Positions 19,002 to 27,740 of a stretch of DNA of 64,000 nt are shown one piece after another (position 1 is the stretch's first letter; every line of letters begins with the position of its first letter). Below the pieces are notes generated by a model. It worked only from the letters and a program-made list of their open reading frames with translations. It had not been told where the DNA came from and did not search any database. This DNA comes from Paenibacillus luteus (GTDB lineage: Bacteria; Bacillota; Bacilli; Paenibacillales; Paenibacillaceae): NCBI RefSeq assembly GCF_006542765.1, contig NZ_SKCD01000044.1, positions 124,001 through 188,000 on the forward strand. The letters are read 5' to 3'. Both the position numbers and the translations under genes were made by a program.

Positions 19002-19631
19002 ATGACAATGAACAATGAGACAACAAACGAGGAAGTAAACAGCACGGAACCGGTCATGACAGAGGAGAAATGGGCAGAGCTTCTAAAGGCTGTTCATCAT
19101 AATGGTCTTGTAGCTCTAAAAACGCAATATGATAACGTCGAGGGGCAAGTATTGAATCTCGAAGCTTACGGCCCGGTTTTTGTATTTCATGTGAAGGATG
19201 AGACGGATAGTGTATACTCCTGCGGCTTTTTTCTGCGTGAGTTGATTGCTAGATTCCAATCAGGGAATGATCCAGCCTTATGGATGGCTTCTTTCTTTGT
19301 CGAGCTAATGGAAACCAAAGGTGGAAAAACTCTTCCGCAACCGGCTTCGAGCGAAGATGAGGCAAAGGCAATTATCGACAACCTTCTCGTTCCACAATGC
19401 ATCAAAGCGGTAACAGAAGAGTTCGCTCCTGAGAAGGTACATGCAGGCCTTGCTTGGAACGAAGACCACGGTCCGGTCTTTGAAGCAGGATTTCCATCGA
19501 TTATCGAAGGGAATAACGTTTGCGCTATTCCTCTGCATATCCTGCTCACGCATTTGCAGCTGAATCGGGATCCAGGGGAGCTGCTGCTTCAAGGCTTGTA
19601 TGACATTCGGGAAAAGAATGGCATGGACTAG
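19002..19631 (+). CDS. Uncharacterised protein with an internal duplication
   Basis: 209 residues, acidic, soluble, no signal. Two halves appear related: residues ~50-105 (YGPVFVFHVKDE, FFLRELIARFQSGNDPALW) and ~150-205 (HGPVFEAGFPS, IPLHILLTHLQLNRDPGELL) share GPVF, a hydrophobic stretch and a DP turn at the same spacing. GAGGGG precedes ATG 19002 at 6 nt; ATG 19008 is also possible. Monocistronic, closed by a terminator. I do not recognise a function; the pattern could be a small repeated-fold domain. Confidence 0.7.
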   Translation: MTMNNETTNEEVNSTEPVMTEEKWAELLKAVHHNGLVALKTQYDNVEGQVLNLEAYGPVFVFHVKDETDSVYSCGFFLRELIARFQSGNDPALWMASFFVELMETKGGKTLPQPASSEDEAKAIIDNLLVPQCIKAVTEEFAPEKVHAGLAWNEDHGPVFEAGFPSIIEGNNVCAIPLHILLTHLQLNRDPGELLLQGLYDIREKNGMD

Positions 19632-19686
19632 CTTATGTTTTTCTAAAAAAATAGGGGGTTATTCCGATGAAGGTTCTATGACCTTC

Positions 19687-19707
19687 AGAGGGATGCCCTC
19701 TTTTTTT
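19687..19707 (+). terminator. Terminator
   Basis: AGAGGG, loop ATG, CCCTCT followed by a run of T to 19707. A second small hairpin (GAAGGT/ACCTTC) sits just before it. Confidence 0.85.
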
Positions 19708-19826
19708 GCCTAAGTGCTGGTCTTAGCGATTCCGCTGTGCTAATTTCTCATTGAATAATATGATACGATGGAGTCAACACAATCATTAGCATAAATGCAC
19801 CGTATACCTTAATGGAGGCTTTGGTT

Positions 19827-21482
19827 ATGAAAAACGTTGTCTCGGAATGGGCGGAGTCCCACTTTCCTTTATATACGATTGGCAGCATACATTCGCTGTA
19901 CAGCACCTCTAATCAGCCCATGCATAAAATTCATGAGAGTCTAGCGGTGATTCTTGCGATTGCCGGAGGCAAGGGCACTTTCCGAATCAATGATCAATCC
20001 TACGAACTTGCGGAGGGGAGTGTCATCCTTCTCCCGGCACAAAGCCATGCTGCCTTAATTGGAAATTTATCACAGCCTCTTCATACTTACATGCTTTCAA
20101 TCAGTTCCCAGGAGCAGGCGAGCCCGATGTCATCCGGTGCGTTGGTTCAAAGAAGCGAGATAGCCTCTCGTTCAAGTGTGTTGTTCTTCTCGCATGAGCC
20201 TCAGATTGTGGCTGATGTGGAGGAGCTTTATATCCACCGGTTGCCGGCAAACGAGGCAAGGCATGTACAAAATCAAATGACCTTTTATCAAATCATTCTA
20301 AGGCTTCTGGAGCAGCAGGACGCCAAATATGCGGCAAGTGAGCAGCCCTCTATGGAACGCAGCATTACTTATTTGGAGAACCACTATGGCGAAAAAATCA
20401 CGCGTGAGCAGTTGGCCGCCATGGCGGGCATAAGCCAATCTCACTATTCGATTCTTTTTAGACAGTTGACGGGTTTCACTCCTAATGAATACTTATCACG
20501 GCTGCGCGTTCACCGAGCCAAAGAGCTATTAATGAGTGGTTCGGGCACACTGAGGGAAATTGCGCAGAAGGTAGGGTACAAGGACGAATTTTATCTCAGC
20601 CGACGTTTCAAGCAGCAAACCGGTGTTTCGCCTTCAGATTACAGCGGCGGGTCATTACAACGAATCGCCGTACTGCTAGCGCCGTATGCTAGCCACTTGC
20701 TGTTGCTTGGACTGGAGCCTTCTGTCATTATTTCGGAAAGTAGTGAATACTTGAATACGATAGACCTTCCGCAACCGCAAACCATGATGTTTATTAATGC
20801 CAATGGCTCTGCTGAACAGGTGAGGTCGGCTTTGTTGGATAACAACATTGAGCTGATTATTGCGGCAAATGAGCATATGCATCAATTTGGGCTGCATTCA
20901 GGCCATTTGCGGGGTGCAGCACCAATCGTTGAAGTTCCATGGATGAAAATGGGATGGAAGGATCATCTTCGGCTTATTGCTCAGGCGATTCAGCGCAGCG
21001 ACCGGGCAGAGGAGTGGTTGGCTGTGTTTGAAAAGGAGGAGCAGGCTGCCAGAACCATGGTGCAGCAAAGTGGAGTTGCAAATGAAACCTTAACGATTAT
21101 GGTTATCAAGCCCGAGGAGCTGCTCGTTTACGGAGCGCGTAATGTCGGATATGTGATGTATCAATCACTAGGGTTACAGCCCCCAGCAAAGATTGGACAA
21201 GAGCTCGAAAAGCTGGGTGATGAATTTCATTCCGTTCCGATTGAAAGATCAGAGCTTGTTGATTATGCAGGATCACGAATATTCGTCATTGTATTTCCTG
21301 ATACCAAAGGCTCTACGGCGCATGCGGAAAGAATATTTCTCTCTTCGGATTGGAAAGAGCTTCCCGCCGTAAGGCAGAATCGTGTGCAGCTGCTGGATAA
21401 GGATGAATGGGTGCCTTACAACCCAGTTTCCATTCAATTGCAGCTTGGGCGTGCGGTAGCTTTATTTTCAGGCAACCAATAG
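19827..21482 (+). CDS. Btr-like AraC regulator fused to a siderophore-binding domain
   Basis: 551 residues in three parts: an N-terminal cupin-like region (~1-90), an AraC DNA-binding domain (~170-275; ITREQLAAMAGISQSHYSIL and GTLREIAQKVGYKDEFYLSR), and a C-terminal BtuF/FhuD-type periplasmic-binding domain (~280-550; RIAVLLAPYASHLLLLGLEP). This is the layout of B. subtilis Btr (YbbB), which senses a ferric siderophore in the cytoplasm and activates uptake genes. The next gene is a FeuA-like receptor behind a Fur box, supporting the role. ATG 19827 follows GGAGG; the upstream ATG at 19812 overlaps that site. Ligand unknown. Confidence 0.9.
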   Translation: MKNVVSEWAESHFPLYTIGSIHSLYSTSNQPMHKIHESLAVILAIAGGKGTFRINDQSYELAEGSVILLPAQSHAALIGNLSQPLHTYMLSISSQEQASPMSSGALVQRSEIASRSSVLFFSHEPQIVADVEELYIHRLPANEARHVQNQMTFYQIILRLLEQQDAKYAASEQPSMERSITYLENHYGEKITREQLAAMAGISQSHYSILFRQLTGFTPNEYLSRLRVHRAKELLMSGSGTLREIAQKVGYKDEFYLSRRFKQQTGVSPSDYSGGSLQRIAVLLAPYASHLLLLGLEPSVIISESSEYLNTIDLPQPQTMMFINANGSAEQVRSALLDNNIELIIAANEHMHQFGLHSGHLRGAAPIVEVPWMKMGWKDHLRLIAQAIQRSDRAEEWLAVFEKEEQAARTMVQQSGVANETLTIMVIKPEELLVYGARNVGYVMYQSLGLQPPAKIGQELEKLGDEFHSVPIERSELVDYAGSRIFVIVFPDTKGSTAHAERIFLSSDWKELPAVRQNRVQLLDKDEWVPYNPVSIQLQLGRAVALFSGNQ

Positions 21483-21541
21483 TCCAAGCTCATTTCCGTA
21501 CAAAAAGGCATGGATAGGTGCAGGATGGCACCCTATAATGA

Positions 21542-21556
21542 TGATAATGATTTTCA
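21542..21556 (+). promoter_or_regulatory. Fur box before the siderophore-binding protein
   Basis: TGATAATGATTTTCA matches the 7-1-7 Bacillus Fur box (TGATAAT-n-ATTATCA) with one mismatch. It lies 54 bp upstream of the ATG, so iron-repressed expression is expected. Confidence 0.8.
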
Positions 21557-21609
21557 TAATCAGATAAAATCATTGCCACATCGTTATTCAAAAGGGAGAG
21601 AGTCATTGT

Positions 21610-22566
21610 ATGAGAAAGTTTTTTATTCCGCTAGTCCTCATTTTTGGGGTGCTTGTGACTGCTTGCAGCGGAAACCAAGAAAATAATGCCAATCCTGCTA
21701 GCAATGCGCCAAGCCCGTCCCCAGAGGCTTCTGCGGATGCGGAATCTGCTACAGTAATCTATCAATCAGAGAAAGGGCCTGTCGAGGTCCCTAGAAATCC
21801 TAAACGCGTCGTCGTGCTTACTCGTTTTTTGACCGGTAATGTTATGGCACTGGACGTGCCATTGGTTGGGGTAGACGAAATGTCCAAATCGAATCCGAAC
21901 TTTGAAGAGCAGTTAAAGGACGTTGAGGCGGTAAGTGACGAAAGTTTGGAGAAAATCCTTGAGCTGCAGCCAGACCTTATTATCGGGCTGTCTGATATTC
22001 AGAATATCGATAAATTTGAGCAAATCGCGCCTACGGTTACTTACACGTATAATAAATTGAATTATTTGGAGCAACAGCTTGAAGTTGGAAAATTGCTCAA
22101 TAAAGAAAAAGAAGCGCAGGCTTGGGTCAACGATTTTCAAGTTCGAACCCAAAAGGCTGGAGAAGAGATTCGGGCGAAGATCGGGGAAAACGCGACGGTT
22201 TCCGTTATCGAGACGTTTAACAAGCAGCTCTACGTATACGGGTATAACTTTGGTCGCGGAACCGAGCTGCTCTATGGGGACTTAAAGTTTGCTATGCCCC
22301 AGAAAGTCGAAGAGGGAACGAAAACGGAAGGTTATTTAGCTTTATCAACGGAAGTGTTAAATGATTACCTTGGCGATTACGTTATATTCAGCAAGGATGC
22401 CGATGAAGACAACTCTTTTCAAGATACGCAGGTTTATAAGAGCCTTCCTGTTGTCCAAAACAATCACGTCTTCGAAGTCGATGCCAAGCGATTCTACTTT
22501 AATGATCCACTGAGCCTGGAATACCAGCTGGACGTGTTCATTGAGCATTTTTTAGGTAAGGAATAA
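21610..22566 (+). CDS. FeuA-like ferric-siderophore-binding lipoprotein
   Basis: 318 residues; signal peptide with lipobox VTAC (Cys18) and a Ser/Pro/Ala-rich linker. A type III periplasmic-binding fold follows: GPVEVPRNPKRVVVLTRFLT, LEKILELQPDLIIGLSD, and the long connecting helix. It should bind a catecholate- or hydroxamate-type siderophore outside the membrane. AAGGGAGAG precedes ATG. No permease or ATPase follows, so it must use components encoded elsewhere or serve an orphan role. Fur box and Btr-like gene immediately upstream. Confidence 0.9.
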   Translation: MRKFFIPLVLIFGVLVTACSGNQENNANPASNAPSPSPEASADAESATVIYQSEKGPVEVPRNPKRVVVLTRFLTGNVMALDVPLVGVDEMSKSNPNFEEQLKDVEAVSDESLEKILELQPDLIIGLSDIQNIDKFEQIAPTVTYTYNKLNYLEQQLEVGKLLNKEKEAQAWVNDFQVRTQKAGEEIRAKIGENATVSVIETFNKQLYVYGYNFGRGTELLYGDLKFAMPQKVEEGTKTEGYLALSTEVLNDYLGDYVIFSKDADEDNSFQDTQVYKSLPVVQNNHVFEVDAKRFYFNDPLSLEYQLDVFIEHFLGKE

Positions 22567-22632
22567 GGTTATTCAAGCAAAGATGAAGCGGTTCGAACCT
22601 AAATATAGTTAAAGGGCCGTAATTATGAGTAA

Positions 22633-22684
22633 AGTCCTGTGCCGCGGGGAAGAAATTCCTCTGGAACAGGGCTTATTTTTGTTT
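22633..22684 (+). terminator. Terminator after the siderophore-binding lipoprotein
   Basis: A long imperfect stem with GU pairs: AGTCCTGTGCC near 22633 pairs with GGAACAGGGCTT ending at 22673, followed by ATTTTTGTTTT. Confidence 0.7.
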
Positions 22685-22719
22685 TCTAAAATAATATTAA
22701 TCCTTATCCTGTGCTTTAG

Positions 22720-22749
22720 TTGACGTTGGAGAACGACGGTCTTTATAAT
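22720..22749 (+). promoter_or_regulatory. Promoter of the MalT-type regulator, apparently leaderless
   Basis: TTGACG (22720-22725), an 18-bp spacer and TATAAT (22744-22749). The expected transcription start, 7 nt after the -10 box, falls on or within 2 nt of the A of ATG 22756. No ribosome site precedes that ATG. Confidence 0.7.
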
Positions 22750-22755
22750 TTAAAT

Positions 22756-25434
22756 ATGACTATTCCAATCCTGTTTACAAAATTACATATGCCCCCGTCC
22801 CGTCCCGGCATTGTCCTGCGACCCCGTCTAATGGAGCAACTGGCAGACGGCTTGCACGGCAAGTTAACGGTCATCACTGCCTCTGCAGGCTATGGCAAAA
22901 CGACGATCGTTACCGAGTGGCTGGCTGCTTGTGAACGACCAGTTGCCTGGTTATCCATGGACGAAGGGGATAACGACCCTGCACGCTTTCTGACTTACCT
23001 CACCGCGGCTTTGCAGACCATTGCCACAAGCAATAGAGAAGGCGTATTTGCTTTGCTCCAATCTCCTCAGCTCCCGCCAGTCGAATTGATCATTACAGCC
23101 TTGCTTAATGAAATCAGCGCCATTCCAGACCCTTTCATCCTTGTTCTTGACGATTACCACGTATTGGATACTGGACCCATTGACCATGCCATTGCGATGC
23201 TTATCGAGCGAATGCCGCCACAGTTGCATGTCATCATAACTACTCGTCAAGCTCCGCGGCTGCCCTTGGCGCGGTTACGTGCCAGAAACCAATTGGCGGA
23301 AGTACGCGCCTCAGACCTGCGCTTTACTTCGAGTGAAGCTGCCGAATTTTTGACTCGAGTGATGGGTTTAAGCCTTACAGTGAAAGATATTACCTTGCTC
23401 GAATCCCGAACGGAAGGCTGGATTGCTGGATTGCAGCTAGCCGCGTTATCTGTGAAGGGACATGAAGATCCCGCTAGCTTCATCCAATCCTTCACTGGCA
23501 GCCATCGCTTCGTTATGGATTATTTGGTTGAAGAAGTATTGCAGCAGCAATCCTTAAGCATCCAAGTTTTTTTGCTGCGCACCTCTATTCTCGAACGGTT
23601 GTCCGGCCCGCTTTGCGATGCCGTTCTTTGTAGCGATGACAAGGACAAGCGGTCCCCTTCTCCTTCCGGACAAGAACAATTGGAATTTCTCGAACGCGCC
23701 AACCTATTCATCGTCCCGCTGGACAACGAGCGGCAGTGGTACCGATATCATCACCTGTTTGCTGATTTGCTGCGGAAACGACTCCATCAGAACAATTCCT
23801 TTAATGCAGGAGATGGCGTTAGCCAAGTGGCACAATTGCATACACGAGCGAGCAAATGGTATGAAGAGCATGGCCAGGAGCTTGATGCCTTTCATCACGC
23901 GGGGGCGGCAGGGGATCATCGGCGCGCTGCCCGGCTTGCGGAGGGAAACGGGATGCCTTTGCTCTTTCGCGGAGCGGTGTACCCTGTCATGAAGTGGCTC
24001 GACTCCTTGTCCAATAAAGACCGGGATGAAATGCCCTCTTTATGGGTGATGCATGCCTCGGCCATGCTGATGGTTGGCCAATTGACGGGTGTTGAACAAA
24101 AACTGCAAGCCGCTGAACAAGCACTGCGGACTGCAGAGCCAGACGATAACAATCGTGATCTTTTGGGACATATTTCCGCTATACGCGCTTCACTGGCTGT
24201 CAGTAAGCATCAGGCAGACACCATCATAACTGAATCGATTCGTGCTCTTGAATATTTGCACCCTAACAACCTGCCCGTCCGCACAGCCACGAACTGGGCA
24301 CTCGGATATGCATATCATCTCCAAGGTGATCGTATCGCTGCCCGCAAAGCGTATACGGAAGCTCTAGTTAGCAGTCAGATGATCGGGCATGCCATCATTT
24401 CGATCATGTCTACCCTTGGCTTGGGGCACATACATGAAACGGAAAACGAGCTTGAAGAAGCGTTACAGTCCTATCGGCAAGTTCTAACGATAACAGGAGA
24501 CTCGCCCATTCCAGTGGCTTGCGAGGCGCATCTGGGATTAGCCCGCATCTTTTATGAATGGAACGACTTGGAGAGGGCTAAGAAGCATGGTGAGCAGAGC
24601 GTGCAACTGGCGAAACAGTTTGACAGCACGGATCGAGTCGTTGCGGGCGAGGTGCTTTTAGCAAAGGTAAAGCTTGCCGAGGGAGAGAGAAATGAAGCGG
24701 CTGCTCTCTTGGCTAAAGCTGAGCTTTTGGCGCGGCAGCATCATTTTACGCAGCAGCTGCCTACGATTGTTGATACGCTCGTGCTTGTGCGGCTACAACA
24801 GGGGGATATGCCCGCAGCCGACGATCTGGCACAAAAGCATGAGCGTCGCCTTAGTCAAGCTAGAGTACAATTGGAACAAAGAGACATGGCTGGGGCACTG
24901 GCACTGCTAGGACAGCTTAAGGAGGAGGCGGAGGCGGCAGAGCATAAGAATGAGCAGCTGAAGGTGATGGTGCTGTTGTCCGTTGTTCTGCAAGCATCTG
25001 GCGAAAAGTCACGGGCTTCGCAAATACTAGCAGAAGCCTTGAGGATGGCTGAACCTGGAGGCTTTATCCGAAGCTTTGTCGACGAAGGAAGGCCGATGCA
25101 GCGGCTATTGTGCGAAGCAGCGGCAACTGGAATGATGCAGCTTTATTTAGAACAACTGCTGACTGCTTATACGGTTGAGGGTTTTGATTCGGTTTTGGAA
25201 CCCTCACAGCAGAAGTATGTGCAGCCTGCCGATCTGCTAATTGAGCGGCTGAGCGAGCGGGAGCTGGAGGTTTTGCGGCTGATCGCAGAAGGACGGTCAA
25301 ATCGTGAAATCAGCGAGCGGCTTTTTCTTGCTCTGAGTACGGTGAAAGGCCACAATCGGATGATTTTTGACAAATTGCAGGTTACGCGGCGAACGGAAGC
25401 AGTTGCATGTGCCCGCAAATCAGGCTTGCTGTAA
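22756..25434 (+). CDS. MalT-like LuxR-family ATP-dependent regulator (LAL type)
   Basis: 892 residues. STAND ATPase at the N-terminus with Walker A ASAGYGKTT (~residues 43-51) and Walker B-like FILVLDDYH; a winged-helix and superhelical TPR-like middle (~430-750); and a C-terminal LuxR helix-turn-helix (LSERELEVLRLIAEGRSNRE, then STVKGHNRMIFDKL). Such proteins oligomerise on ATP and inducer binding to activate transcription. The frame could open at TTG 22720, but that TTG is the -35 box. No obvious target gene is adjacent; the oxidoreductase downstream has its own ribosome site 111 bp later. Confidence 0.92.
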   Translation: MTIPILFTKLHMPPSRPGIVLRPRLMEQLADGLHGKLTVITASAGYGKTTIVTEWLAACERPVAWLSMDEGDNDPARFLTYLTAALQTIATSNREGVFALLQSPQLPPVELIITALLNEISAIPDPFILVLDDYHVLDTGPIDHAIAMLIERMPPQLHVIITTRQAPRLPLARLRARNQLAEVRASDLRFTSSEAAEFLTRVMGLSLTVKDITLLESRTEGWIAGLQLAALSVKGHEDPASFIQSFTGSHRFVMDYLVEEVLQQQSLSIQVFLLRTSILERLSGPLCDAVLCSDDKDKRSPSPSGQEQLEFLERANLFIVPLDNERQWYRYHHLFADLLRKRLHQNNSFNAGDGVSQVAQLHTRASKWYEEHGQELDAFHHAGAAGDHRRAARLAEGNGMPLLFRGAVYPVMKWLDSLSNKDRDEMPSLWVMHASAMLMVGQLTGVEQKLQAAEQALRTAEPDDNNRDLLGHISAIRASLAVSKHQADTIITESIRALEYLHPNNLPVRTATNWALGYAYHLQGDRIAARKAYTEALVSSQMIGHAIISIMSTLGLGHIHETENELEEALQSYRQVLTITGDSPIPVACEAHLGLARIFYEWNDLERAKKHGEQSVQLAKQFDSTDRVVAGEVLLAKVKLAEGERNEAAALLAKAELLARQHHFTQQLPTIVDTLVLVRLQQGDMPAADDLAQKHERRLSQARVQLEQRDMAGALALLGQLKEEAEAAEHKNEQLKVMVLLSVVLQASGEKSRASQILAEALRMAEPGGFIRSFVDEGRPMQRLLCEAAATGMMQLYLEQLLTAYTVEGFDSVLEPSQQKYVQPADLLIERLSERELEVLRLIAEGRSNREISERLFLALSTVKGHNRMIFDKLQVTRRTEAVACARKSGLL

Positions 25435-25545
25435 GCAGGGCTAGTGAGGTGGAGAATCTAATTTCAGCAAACCATACTTTAGTATCTATATTTCAATGCC
25501 GTGCAGCAGCTATACTAAATGCAAATTCAGGTTTGGAGGAAAACC

Positions 25546-26484
25546 ATGAAAGCAATTGTATGCACAAATTATGGATCGCCGGATGTTCTGAAGCTTCAGC
25601 AAATAAAGAAGCCTATTCCTAAGGATAATGAAGTGTTGATCAAAATTCATGCGACAACCGTTACTTCAGGCGACTGCAGAGTTCGCAGCTTCAAAAGCCC
25701 TCTCTTGTACAAAATTCCTATGAGGCTATTTCTAGGCATCCGAAGACCAAGAAACCCGATTCTTGGAACGGAGTTATCGGGTGTAATCGAAGCGGTAGGG
25801 ACAGGGGTTAAGGGATTCAAGAACGGCGACCCGATTTATGCATTTACGGGAATGAAATTTGGCGGTTATGCAGAGTACATTTGCCTCGCAGCAGATAGTA
25901 CGGTGACCATAAAACCAACCAATACGACTCATGAGGAGGCCGCTTCGATCCTTTTTGGGGGAACGACAGCATTGTATTTTCTGAGGAAAGGAAAGATTCA
26001 AAGCGGCCAAAAAATACTGATTTATGGGGCTTCCGGCGCAACAGGAACTTCCGCTGTGCAGCTTGCTAAATATTTTGGCGCTGAAGTTACAGGGGTGTGC
26101 AGTACCGGCAATATGGAATTGGTGAAGTCTCTCGGAGCTGACGATGTCATTGATTATACAAAGGAGGATTGGGCGGCAAGCGGTAAGCGTTACGATATCA
26201 TCTTCGATGCTGTAGGGAAAACCTCCAAATCCAAATGCAAGAACGTATTGCTACCGGACGGGGTGTATGTGACCGTTGAAGGACAGGGAATTGCAAAGGT
26301 TCGGCTTGAGGATTTAATTTTTCTCAAAGAGCTAGTGGAGGCAGGAGCAGTGAAATCGGTCATAGATAGCATCTATCCGTTTGAACAAACGCCAGAAGCG
26401 CACCGTTATGTTGAGAAAGGACACAAAAAGGGAAATGTAGTAATTTCGGTGATCCTGTTATCAAAAATAAGTGAAGCGCTATAG
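25546..26484 (+). CDS. Zinc-free NAD(P)-dependent alcohol dehydrogenase / quinone oxidoreductase
   Basis: 312 residues, medium-chain dehydrogenase/reductase superfamily. GroES-like half (MKAIVCTNYGSPDVLKLQQI, GTELSGVIEAVGTGVKGFKN), then a Rossmann half with ILIYGASGATGTSAVQLAKY and DDVIDYTKEDW. The structural zinc Cys cluster is absent, as in the quinone reductase subgroup. ATG 25546 follows TTTGGAGG. Reduces carbonyl or quinone substrates with NADPH; exact substrate unknown. Close to the end of the LuxR gene (111 bp), possibly co-transcribed. Confidence 0.88.
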   Translation: MKAIVCTNYGSPDVLKLQQIKKPIPKDNEVLIKIHATTVTSGDCRVRSFKSPLLYKIPMRLFLGIRRPRNPILGTELSGVIEAVGTGVKGFKNGDPIYAFTGMKFGGYAEYICLAADSTVTIKPTNTTHEEAASILFGGTTALYFLRKGKIQSGQKILIYGASGATGTSAVQLAKYFGAEVTGVCSTGNMELVKSLGADDVIDYTKEDWAASGKRYDIIFDAVGKTSKSKCKNVLLPDGVYVTVEGQGIAKVRLEDLIFLKELVEAGAVKSVIDSIYPFEQTPEAHRYVEKGHKKGNVVISVILLSKISEAL

Positions 26485-26606
26485 CTATGGTATAATTACC
26501 CTATTAAACAACTATGAATGCTCATAAGGCGAATTATCGTGAGTTTTGCATGAATATGCAGGTTCGGAAAACGGATACGTCTTACCTCATAGTGAGAGGA
26601 GATTGC

Positions 26607-27518
26607 ATGCCGCAAATCAAGAGTGTGCTAAGAAGAAAATGGTTTCTATGGCTGGCTGGTTTTATGGTTATGATCATCGCAGCATTCTCAACGGTATCTT
26701 TCCTTCTCGTAAATTCGGTTTCTGCCACTTTTGTGAAGGGGAGTATTGAAGAGAAATATGCGGCACGAGGAGCGTACCAAGTCGAAAGGCAAGAAATTAC
26801 GGGCGCGGATGGAGAGAAGCTGTACAGGGTCTACGTCCCGCAGTCCGGAGATTCCAACCATCCGCTCATTGTATGGGGCAACGGAACAGGGGCATTGCCC
26901 GATAATTATGATAAGCTGTTCAGCCACTTGGCCAGCTGGGGATTTGTTGTCGTCGATACGTACAGCAAAACAACGGGAACCGGAAAAGAGATTGTTGCCG
27001 CGATCGAATATATGATGGCTGAAAATGACAAGCCAAGCAGCCAGTTCTATAAGCGGATTCAAGTGGATCACATCGGAGCGGCAGGCCATTCTCAAGGCTC
27101 TACTGGCGTCATTAATGCACATACTCATTTTGAGCGCGGTGAACTTATCCAAACCGTGGTTTCGATTGCTCTCCCGGACTTGAAATATTGTGATCCAGAG
27201 GATGTATATGATACTTCGGCAGTGCAGGTTCCTTTTTTTGTGATGGGCGGAACCCGTGATTTTATTATTTCGCCGTCTGCTTCAAACAAATTAGCTTTGA
27301 CAACGGCCAATCCCGAAATTCCGGCATTGATGGCCATGGCCAAAGGAGCCGCGCATACAGCGATTGAACAGGATGGCGGCAAGCATAGAGGTTATCTGAC
27401 AGCTTGGATGCGATATCAGTTAATGAATGACTTAGAGGCAAAAAGTGCTTTTACCGGCAAAAAGGCAGAAATTTTAACAAATGATCGTTGGAAGGATATT
27501 TATTCCGCTAATTTGTAA
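26607..27518 (+). CDS. Membrane-anchored or secreted alpha/beta hydrolase (chlorophyllase/PET-hydrolase-like)
   Basis: 303 residues. An N-terminal hydrophobic segment (WFLWLAGFMVMIIAAFSTVS) acts as a signal or anchor. Catalytic triad visible: Ser in GHSQGS, Asp in GGTRDFII, His in KGAAHTAIE. The HPLIVWGNGTGALP segment provides the oxyanion-hole region. The fold is that of dienelactone hydrolase / chlorophyllase-like carboxylesterases. ATG 26607 follows GAGAGGAG; longer in-frame starts have no site. Substrate unknown. Confidence 0.8.
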   Translation: MPQIKSVLRRKWFLWLAGFMVMIIAAFSTVSFLLVNSVSATFVKGSIEEKYAARGAYQVERQEITGADGEKLYRVYVPQSGDSNHPLIVWGNGTGALPDNYDKLFSHLASWGFVVVDTYSKTTGTGKEIVAAIEYMMAENDKPSSQFYKRIQVDHIGAAGHSQGSTGVINAHTHFERGELIQTVVSIALPDLKYCDPEDVYDTSAVQVPFFVMGGTRDFIISPSASNKLALTTANPEIPALMAMAKGAAHTAIEQDGGKHRGYLTAWMRYQLMNDLEAKSAFTGKKAEILTNDRWKDIYSANL

Positions 27519-27596
27519 GAATAATGAGCTGCTTCGATTTACCATAACGATCTTATTACTAAACAGGTTAAATACATTGTAAATAAAAAACTTCGT

Positions 27597-27623
27597 AACG
27601 CTTGGGATTCCAAGCGTTTTTTC
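27597..27623 (+). terminator. Terminator between hydrolase and AraC gene
   Basis: AACGCTTGG (27597-27605), loop GATT, CCAAGCGTT (27610-27618), then TTTTTCTT. Perfect 9-bp stem. Confidence 0.88.
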
Positions 27624-27740
27624 TTGTAAATATAAGATTTTATAGGTTTCACGCGATAAAGTATTCTTCTATTTCTACGAGAAACGGATCCCCTCCTCTT
27701 GCAGAGGACGGCGATCCAATTTAGTTAGAACCGGAAGTTG

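Noticed and set aside
22720-22755. TTG start for the LuxR-type gene
   Set aside because: The TTG is part of the -35 box TTGACG; the transcript would start after it.
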